Shown piece by piece: positions 56,911 through 64,000 of a stretch of DNA of 64,000 bases. The notes under the pieces were generated by a model, which saw only the letters and a program-made list of their open reading frames with translations, did no database searches and was not told where the DNA came from. The stretch is from contig NW_023601322.1 in assembly GCF_014898055.3 (NCBI RefSeq), forward strand, positions 73,312,740 to 73,376,739, written 5' to 3'. The DNA comes from Talpa occidentalis. Lineage: Eukaryota; Chordata; Mammalia; Eulipotyphla; Talpidae. Both the position numbers and the translations under genes were made by a program. Every line of letters begins with the position of its first letter. The first letter of the stretch is position 1.

Positions 56911-57104
56911 CGCGACACATACCTAGTCCAGTGTTGTTGGTCGCCCCTCTGTCGGCCGACTTACTGAGGATGATTGTGCGGGACCCTGCCCTGCCTTCAG
57001 GTCATGTGAGACTTGGCAGCGCACAGAGGAGAAAGGAAACGAAAACAGCATGTTGCAGGTGCCTTGTGAGTGAGTGATTCAAATAGCTGGGAAGTGCTGG
57101 AGCC

Positions 57105-57190
57105 ACCCGGTGTGTGTGTGAGAGAGGAGGGGTGCTTGAATGTGAGAATGTGTGATAGAGGGGCGTGTGTGTGTGTTTGTGTGTGTGTAA
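57105..57190. repeat. Interrupted (GT)n tract
   Basis: Two GT-rich runs (57110-57120 and 57164-57188) separated by GA/GT-rich sequence. Simple repeat. Confidence 0.8.
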
Positions 57191-57199
57191 TCTGGGCTT

Positions 57200-59110
57200 T
57201 CTGGAAGACGGACATCTTGATGTGGAAACTGAGTAATGCAAGGGCGATTAGGGCAGAGATGGGTGAGGGCTCTGGTAGGACCCTACTTCCTAGGAGCCAT
57301 AACAGGGAAGGAGAGAAGCGTGAGGAAGCTGCTGAGAGGTGCTGGGCTTCTGTGGGTGGAAGCCTATGTCCTCGGCTTGCCCCCATGAGCCACCCAGCAA
57401 GGTCTCTGTGGGATCAGAGGAACGTACAAGGCGAGTCCAGGTCCCGTGTGGTGGATGGTAGGGATCCGGTGAGGACTTGCAGGCCAGCTGAGGTGGCCCC
57501 AGAGGCAGGAGGGGACAGGCCTGCACAGAGGCTGACAGTGCCCATGGCAGGAGGGAGAAAGGTCCCTGTTCCAGAGTTTGTGTGTTGAGTCTGTAGGCAG
57601 ATTGTAGTCATTTCTAGAACCACAGCTAGAGTTAGCCTGTAAAACGCTCATGCTCCCGCCTTCACGTCCCCCCATAGACCGCCGCTGCTGTAGGCAGCAC
57701 CCCAGATCCTGTGCGATTCCACCCCACAGAAAGAATATATGTCACCCGAAGTGATCACTCCCTGGGAGTGGCTAGCGCCTTTCATGTTCCCAGGTCACTG
57801 GTGACCCCTCATTCTGTTGGCCTCCCCTCTCAGGACAGCAGTGGTTGTGCCATTAGCATGCACCATTCGACCTGCCCAGCACCAGGCCTGGCCTGGAGCG
57901 GAGGTGACTCCTGACACAGCAGCCCCTTCCTCCGGCGGTCACCTGGACTAATATGACAGGTGTGGGTGTGCTCCCCAGGACAGGGTGGAGCTGGCCCTGG
58001 TAAACATGGGGAGCTGCGTGGAGGAAGGACATCCCCGAACTGCTGTTAATTTGGGTCAAATGGTGCCCCGGTGCTGTGCTCCTCACCATATAAGAGCACA
58101 GGCCACCTTGGGACTCGGCCCCTTGGGGAATTAGGGATTTAGGACTGGCACCCTTGCCTGGGTTCCTTCTGAGCTGAGTGCTGCGGGTGCCCCACTTCCC
58201 TGGGGGCCTGGGACCTCACGTGCCCTGGCCTTGATCCTCGAGTCACAGATTGGTCTGGCAGTTCTCCAGGCATCTGCTCTGGACCTCCCCCCGGGGCTGT
58301 GTCCATAGGCTCCCAGAATTGCCAGCCAGTTCCATGAAGTTGTTAAACCAGTTTCTTGGCATGATGAGCCAAAAAGTTGATTGCAAGAAAAGGGAAAAAA
58401 TAATCTCCAGACAAATTAGTTATAGGACTGAATTTCCTGGTCTTCCCGTCATGGTGCAGATGGGGCTGTTGCCTGAGCTGTCTGGCTTCCGCTCACAAGC
58501 CTCCCTGTGTCCTTTGCCTGCTGTGTGGCTCAGGTGGTGTGGCCCAATGCAGCCAGGGCCCCACGCCCCTGTCTCAGGACCATTTTTTTATCCCACCCAG
58601 CAGGGCAGACCCTGCGGCTCATCCGTCTCACCTGCCTATATCCCCAGCCAGGGGGTGCCCCTCAGTGCACCCCATCCTGTAGAGGCAGAGAGGCCCCTTC
58701 CTCTGCTCCCTAAGGACTTGCGTCTGTTGGCGGGGTGCTCCCCTGCCGGCCCCACCCCTCCTCTCCGCACCTGGGACAGTTGACTCCATATCCCTGTTAC
58801 CAGCATATTTTGAGCACGTAATTTTCCTTGACATCTTTTTGTTTTTTCCTATATTATCTTTTGCTGGATAAACAAATAACCTAAATTGAATAAGGACAAA
58901 ATCTGCTGTGCTGGCTGCGTCCTGGGGAAGCAGGGGCTCTGCTGGCCCCACCCCACATCCCCTCCTGTCTGGGGCCTTGTTCTCTCAAGTCCACCAGGCC
59001 TTATGGTCCCAGTGTCCACCTTTGGCCCACTCAGGGGGGTCCTGCCCAGCGTCCCACAGAGTCACCGTTTCATTTCTGTGTCTGTGTCAGGCGAGTGTAG
59101 GGGTTCCCAC
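57200..59110. other. Unique non-coding DNA
   Basis: Frames up to 177 codons (58250-58783 plus; 57070-57588 plus) have no recognisable domain or initiation context and overlap minus-strand frames. No named repeat. Confidence 0.4.
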
Positions 59111-59136
59111 AGGTGCTGTAAGATCTCCTTTTTCTT

Positions 59137-59424
59137 TTCTTTTTTTAAAAAAGATTTATTTTTATTTTATTTATATAAGAGCTGGGGTACAGGCCAGAGG
59201 TGTGGTGGGTGAGAGGATTCACCAGAGACAGAGTGGGGAGCAGAACAGGCAGACTGACGAAATACACTGCTGAGGGGGGCAGCGGGTAAGACAGGAGAGG
59301 TCTGATGCGCCACGCGGGTAGCTCCCTGGCCGGCGGGGATCGAACCGGCACTGCAGAGGCTGCGGACAGCTTCACAGCACTGAGCTCAGCTTCACAGCTC
59401 TGCGCTCAACCACCAGGGAGGCCC
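59137..59424 (-). repeat. tRNA-derived SINE with an internal head duplication (copy 12)
   Basis: Exact 16-bp target duplication AGATCTCCTTTTTCTT at 59121-59136 and 59425-59440. Within the tRNA-like head a 20-bp segment (starting AGCTTCACAGC) is tandemly duplicated at 59368-59387 and 59388-59407 with a few mismatches. The bases that normally follow (about 8 nt before CACCAGGGAGG) are missing. CpGs are partly retained ('gatgcgccacgcggg'). Confidence 0.95.
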
Positions 59425-59444
59425 AGATCTCCTTTTTCTTATCT

Positions 59445-59745
59445 TCTCTAGAAATTGCCCCAGGTACAAAGTCCTTTTCCATCTAGCCGGCCCCTTTCTC
59501 GGCCAGGGCAGATTGTGGTCACTTGCCTCCCTTGTCAGTCATCCTACAGAAGTGTCTGGTGAGGAGTGGTCAGCTGAGCCCCTCGCAGTGAAGGTATGTG
59601 GATGGGCATGTGTTTGGCAGAGACAGTCCTTGTATGTATTCTTGGCTTTTGTCTGAGGGACAGAGGACAGAGCTTGGGAGGCGGTGGCTGAGCATGAGCT
59701 CTGTAAATGCCTTTCCCCCATGATCCCTCAAAGTTGAGGTCTGTA
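59445..59745. other. Unique non-coding DNA
   Basis: No repeat or gene recognised. Confidence 0.4.
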
Positions 59746-59749
59746 TGGG

Positions 59750-60010
59750 AGCCCCTTTATAATGATCTAATGGGAATGGTAATGGATGTTGCATTCTGCC
59801 ACAGCTAACAGCGGGATGGGAATTTGAGGAGACGCAGAGACAAATTACCTTTGAATTTTCTTGCAGCCATAAAAGCTTTTACTGTATAGTAATTTTCCAT
59901 TTCTGCTCCAGGCATATTTGCATATTGCTTAACAATTTATCTCCTGTCATTTGTCAGATATTATCCATCTCCTGTTAATAAACTAAGACAGGTCATATTA
60001 AGACTTTGCA
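59750..60010. promoter_or_regulatory. Candidate conserved enhancer-like element
   Basis: Repeat-free AT-rich block containing a reverse octamer ATTTGCAT (59916-59923), CATAAAAGCTTTTACTG (a near palindrome at 59870-59886), AACAATTTAT (SOX-like AACAAT) and CTGTTAATAAACT. The resemblance to developmental enhancers is by motif content only. Confidence 0.33.
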
Positions 60011-60765
60011 GGCCTCCTGTACTCACCGTTAGCCTGGCTCTCCCGCCCATGGGGCATCTGTGTTGTCGGAGAAGACAGGGCCGTGCTGGGCTCTGTGTCA
60101 GGGCTCTGTGTCTGCGTTCCTTCCACTCCTGGCCTGGTGTCAAGAGAAGATGGGGCTCGGCATGCGGTGTCCCCGTGAAGGGCCTGTGCGGGAGGTTCTG
60201 GGTGTCCCGATCTCCTCAGGTGGTAACAGTTCTGCTCTGGGTTCTGTTCTTGGCCTGGATTCCCAGCCTCTCTGTGATTTTGCCTAACTCTTTTCCTCAC
60301 TGGAACTCAGTGTCCTCATCCCGCCAGTTCTAGAATAAAAATTCTAGGACAGGGCTGATTAACTGCTTTTTTTTTTTCTTTTTTTTAAATGAAAGCAGCA
60401 GCATCTTTCTTTGAAACTGAGGACACTGAGGCTTCCGTGGAGCCCAGTGCGTAGCTCAGATCTCTGGTGAACTGCATTGGGGACAAAATTGTGCGTCCCA
60501 AGTGCACACCCGTTTCCACCCACTCCTGTCGCTCCCCCCTCCCCTGCTTGGGGCACCTCCTGGCTTCTTGGAGCCACAGGAGGACAGTGCCTGCTGGGGT
60601 GTCCTTGGCCCTGCCCTTACCCCAAACCCAGAGGCTCCGTGGCATTCAGCATGCTGTCCAGCATCTGCCCTGTCTCTGCTCAGGCCGAGGGGTGGGTAGC
60701 ATCTTGAGTTTGAAAGCTGGAAGCTGTGAGGACCCTGCCAGCCCTCATGGCACTGGTAGGTTCAG
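60011..60765. other. Unique non-coding DNA with a T-rich tract
   Basis: T-rich run at 60367-60387. Frames overlap on both strands without recognisable products. Confidence 0.4.
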
Positions 60766-60769
60766 TTAG

Positions 60770-60930
60770 CCATTGGTTGACAGATTTTGAAAGGAAAGAA
60801 AAATGGTTTGATGTTGAATGTGTGATTAGATTTGCATAATTGAATTGAAATAGAATTAAAGGGTCATATGTTTACACAGTGATGCCTAAAATAAGATCGC
60901 AGTATTAAAATGGCTCCTCAGGAGCATGTG
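60770..60930. other. AT-rich unique block
   Basis: 'gtgtgattagatttgcataattgaattgaaatagaattaaaggg' includes an octamer-like ATTTGCATAA and homeodomain cores (ATTA, AATTG). Candidate regulatory DNA by composition. Confidence 0.3.
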
Positions 60931-61034
60931 GATGTCTGCTGCCCCAAATGTCTGCCAGAGCCGGGAGTAATGTCAGCGGCGGGGGTGGGTGGAGTGTTTT
61001 GGGGGATGTCTGTCAATGGGGCCAAGGGGTTCTC

Positions 61035-61180
61035 ATGACAGTGGTAGAGTTAGCTGAGTGCTTCCTGGGTGCCAGGCTGCATGCCCAGGGATTTACGAGA
61101 TGCGGTGTAGGGGCTACTAGTTCTCCTTTCAAATAAGGAAACTGAGGCTCAGAGATGGAGGCGGGGCTTGAACCCAGACA
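61035..61180 (+). repeat. MIR element
   Basis: 'gctgagtgcttcctgggtgccaggctgc', 'caaataaggaaactgaggctcagagatgg' and 'gcggggcttgaacccagacagc' give a clear MIR core and 3' region. Confidence 0.8.
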
Positions 61181-61839
61181 GCACTGCCATGGAACCTGTG
61201 CTCCCAGCCAACCTCTGTGGCATCAAGTGGGGTGGACTCAGGCATTGTGCGGGGAAAAGCCTGACACCATCTACTGTGTATATTTTGTAACCTACCCTGT
61301 GCTTTCACTGTTTCTGCTGTCACTTCTAAGTTTGATCCTGGCTGTTATTTTGATCTGGCCCACATGCATCCGTCAGAGACCATGTGCCTGGAATGGGCCA
61401 TGAGTAAATACAGGTCCGTGCCGGGCTGTGCGGTGTCCTCTGGCCTTGGTGGACTGTACCCTCCTCCCCAACCCCTAAGCCAGCACACACTCCGGGAGCC
61501 CGAGGAGGCTACCCTCTTCAACAGTGCTGATTTCTCTGAGCAGGTTCTCACCTGGTTTTGGTATTCAGCACCGAGCGTCCTCCCTAAGGTGATCAACCAG
61601 GCCAAGCCTCGACAGTTGTCATCATCATGATTGAGACACTGACATTTCTCATTCACACCAAATGTGCCTGAGGATCGGTCTGTGTCTGAGCTGGTAAAGG
61701 GAGGCCCACTGTTCGCAAGCCTTGGGGAAGCTCTGCCTTTTTGTCATTGTGACATTGTCTGTGTCTGAAAGAGAGTTAGAATTCGATGGAATTTCCAAAT
61801 GAGAGTGACTTCTTCCGAGTGTCCAACCGGAGCCCTTCA

Positions 61840-61995
61840 AAGGTCTTCATGCACCAATTCCTTTGATTCCTGCAAAGCCAAGCAAGTAGATCACGTTGTC
61901 CCCAGTGTGTGGATGAGAGAGTAGGGGCCCTGAGAGATAAAGACGCCTGTGGCAGGTCCCAGGGTAACCAGGGTAGCAGAGTAGTGAGGGGGATG
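61840..61995 (+). repeat. MIR element
   Basis: 'caattcctttgattcctgcaaagcc', 'ccccagtgtgtggatgagagagtaggggccctgagagataaagacgcctgtggcaggtcc' and 'gtagcagagtag' follow MIR order. Confidence 0.65.
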
Positions 61996-62234
61996 CACTG
62001 CCTCTTGGTTCTGCCCCTACATGTTGTGAGGCCCAGTTAGCTTGGGGTGTTGTCCTGGGTTTGCACTCCATCCGGGAATTAATTCCACACCCATGTCCTC
62101 TGCACAGCCAGGACATACACCTGTTTGCCTAGGTCAGTGGTCTGGCCGTTGGAATGTTGGGGAACACGACATGAACAGAGGCTTTCATTGTCCTTTTTTG
62201 GTTCTGTTTTCTCTCCTGTGCTGCTTGATCTGTC

Positions 62235-62470
62235 TTTTGGAAAGTTTGCGGGTGGGACTGTGGAGACTTCAGCATGGACCACAGAATGAAGACCCTTGGG
62301 TAGATGTGAGCCTGACGGGAAGTCTGGAGTCCATCCTGCTGCAGCTGGACCAGACTAGATTAGCCAAATTGCAACCGACCTGCAGACCTGGAAAAACAAA
62401 TGTTTATTGTATAAGGCTCTGTGATTTTTTTGAAGTTATTTGTTATGCAGCAGAAACTGATGGGAGTCAG
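62235..62470 (+). repeat. Old LTR fragment (MaLR/ERVL-like)
   Basis: 'gtttattgtataaggctctgtgattttttt', then 'gttatttgttatgcagcagaaactgatggg', resembles the 3' end of old mammalian LTRs ('gagattttgtggttgtttgttacgcagcaaaagctaactgat'). No internal region. The family is uncertain. Confidence 0.5.
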
Positions 62471-62479
62471 GTCCTCGGG

Positions 62480-63345
62480 CAAAGAACCAACTCTTCCAGC
62501 TTCCGTGTCTTTGTGAATAAAATACAAACACCAGTACAACCTTGTAGCTGTGAGGGTTAGGTGAGGCGAGCGCAGTTCTGGGCACACAGTAATTACTCCG
62601 CTCTGTTCTGAGTAGGCCATGTTTTCCTCAAGGTGATTTTTGATGCTCATGCTGTTGGTGGCAGGGAGGAAATCCCTGACCTTTGGGCACAGCAGATTCA
62701 GCAGGTTTTGTCCCTCTTGGCTTCCCAGCCCCACCCCCTACTTCCACTTTCACCTCCTACCCCAGGGGGTCTGGCTGCTACAGCAGGTGGTAGCTCCATG
62801 GCTGCCATGGTTTTCTGGGACTCTGTTAGCCTAAGTGACATCACGGAGAGGCTTACACTGAATGCATTTCTATTCCTGAGTTGTTCTAAATGTCACGGCC
62901 GTCCCATTAGAGAGAAAGACGATGGTCAGGGGGCTGGGGTTTGGGAGCTGGTTGCAGTAGGTCCAGCCCTCCAGGATTCTGCTGTCGGCCAGGCCTTCTG
63001 GCTGCATTGAGATTCTGTCCCTTGAGGCACCGAATCACCACCATCCTGGGAGCAGAAGCCAGTGCACTTGATACCTGGGTTGTAGGAGTAAATGTGGCTC
63101 TGAAGAGAAAGCCAAGGCCCTGTGCCCATGTGCTGTGTTCGTCTCCTCTGGGGGACAGCTGCCAGGACTCAACAAACCACTGCCTGGCCCTGCAGGTCCC
63201 TTCTATCTAGTAGTCGCGACATACAGAACTCAGGTTCAGGGGGAGCTTCTCAGTTGGACCTGGGCTGTTCTCTTACTGTGAAACCAGCTGTGCCTATGGG
63301 GCACAGCTCCATAGGCATCCAGGAACCTGCTGCATGCATGACTAC
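62480..63345. other. Mostly unique non-coding DNA
   Basis: 62550-62605 ('gtgagggttaggtgaggcgagcgcagttctgggcacacagtaatta') is a probable short MIR 3' remnant. The rest is unassigned. Confidence 0.4.
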
Positions 63346-63354
63346 TCGTGCTTG

Positions 63355-63510
63355 TCACCACCACTCCAGGCACTGTTGCCATTCCTGTTTCACAGGAGAG
63401 GAAATGCAGGTGAAGAGAGGCAGAGGGCTTTGCTCCAGGTCCCCTGGCTGACAGAGTGGCAGAGCTGGGCTTGGCACCCAGGTTTGTGACTCTGTGCTGT
63501 GCTCCCTGTT
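63355..63510 (+). repeat. MIR element
   Basis: 'cctgtttcacaggagaggaaatgcaggtgaagagaggcagagggctttgctccaggtcc', then 'agagctgggcttggcacccaggtttgtgactctgtgctgtgctccctg', is a well-preserved MIR core and 3' end. Confidence 0.8.
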
Positions 63511-64000
63511 GCCACAGTGATGGGCGGCCGGTTTGCATCTGTCTCTTTCTCTGTAAGCTGTGAGACAAGGTACCTTCAATACAGATGCTCTTCTGCTGTC
63601 TCTGGAAGTTTCTGCTTAGTGGGCTATCCCCCTCCTCACCCCACCCTCATTCCTTTGGGGGGTCCTTCTTGACATGTCCAGGTGCTTTCTGGAAGTGAGC
63701 AGGGGGTGAGTGATAAGTAGAGTATAAAATCATTGTTTTCTCTGTGTAGCTTTGACTTTGACAGTCTGGGGTTAGAAACTCCCCTCCTGCCCCAACCGCT
63801 CACCCCCTGCACTGGTTTTTTTCTTTGCACACATGTGTTTAATGAATTCCCATTAAGTCTAAAGGAAAGAAAGATAGCCTTCGAGAAAGGGCTAGAACGC
63901 CCTGAAGACAAAACTCCTATGCTGAGGATAAAGGCTTAGAGAGGAGGAGACCTCAAACATTTGAATTTCTCTTCTTGAAAGTGTTTCTCCCCTGCTGACA
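63511..64000. other. Unique non-coding DNA
   Basis: No feature recognised up to the window end. Confidence 0.4.

Noticed and set aside
57070..57588. 172-codon plus-strand frame with a Cys/Val repeat
   Set aside because: The Cys-Val run is translation of a GT repeat; no domain seen.

Overview
This window is non-coding nuclear DNA from a placental mammal. No complete protein-coding gene, exon chain, rRNA, tRNA gene, CRISPR array or bacterial feature could be supported. The longest open frame is about 200 codons, has no recognisable family, and overlaps frames on both strands. The mammalian call rests on fossil repeats that are widespread in eutherians: L2 and MIR fragments, ERVL-MaLR (MLT1-type) LTRs, degenerate L1 3' ends and hAT-type DNA transposon remnants.

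The most diagnostic component is a tRNA-derived SINE family with twelve copies. Its 5' head resembles a tRNA-Glu-like gene (A box in TGGTGGCGCAGTGG, B box in GGTTCGATCC). A tRNA-unrelated body of about 170 bp follows, then an AATAAATAAATCTTTAAA tail. It is not primate Alu, rodent B1/B2, carnivore SINEC, equine ERE, pig PRE, ruminant Bov-tA or vespertilionid VES as I know them. The species therefore lies outside those groups; a pangolin or one of the less-studied bat families is a guess only. At least two subfamilies (A and B) are visible, and nesting shows one B copy inserted after one A copy.

Layout: 0-3.3 kb holds two SINEs and AT-rich unique DNA. At 3.4-3.8 kb is an L1 3' end with a G-rich tract and a poly-A tail. 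At 4.6-5.9 kb an L2 is split by a SINE, followed by a hAT remnant. 6-11.7 kb is mostly unique. 11.8-13.96 kb is a mosaic of L1, MaLR LTR, a second LTR and L2. 14-25 kb is mostly unique, with an MaLR LTR at 15.4 kb, an AT-rich block at 17.3 kb, a DNA transposon end at 20.5 kb and a 133/150-bp direct repeat pair at 22.0 and 23.1 kb, the second copy carrying a 27-C run. 25.8-26.4 kb has two adjacent SINEs. 27-43 kb mixes MIR/L2, another MaLR LTR and five SINEs. 43.7-46.1 kb is a layered L1 complex. 46-64 kb is mostly unique, with scattered MIR/L2 and one SINE.

Several 100-500 bp AT-rich, repeat-free blocks (for example near 1.5, 17.4, 29.75, 42.2, 47.5, 50.15 and 59.85 kb) look like candidate conserved non-coding or enhancer elements. 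This is judged by composition and motif content only. The window reads as a large intron or an intergenic interval; which of the two cannot be decided from sequence alone. Family names for old repeats are from memory of consensus sequences, and boundaries are approximate to 10-50 bp.
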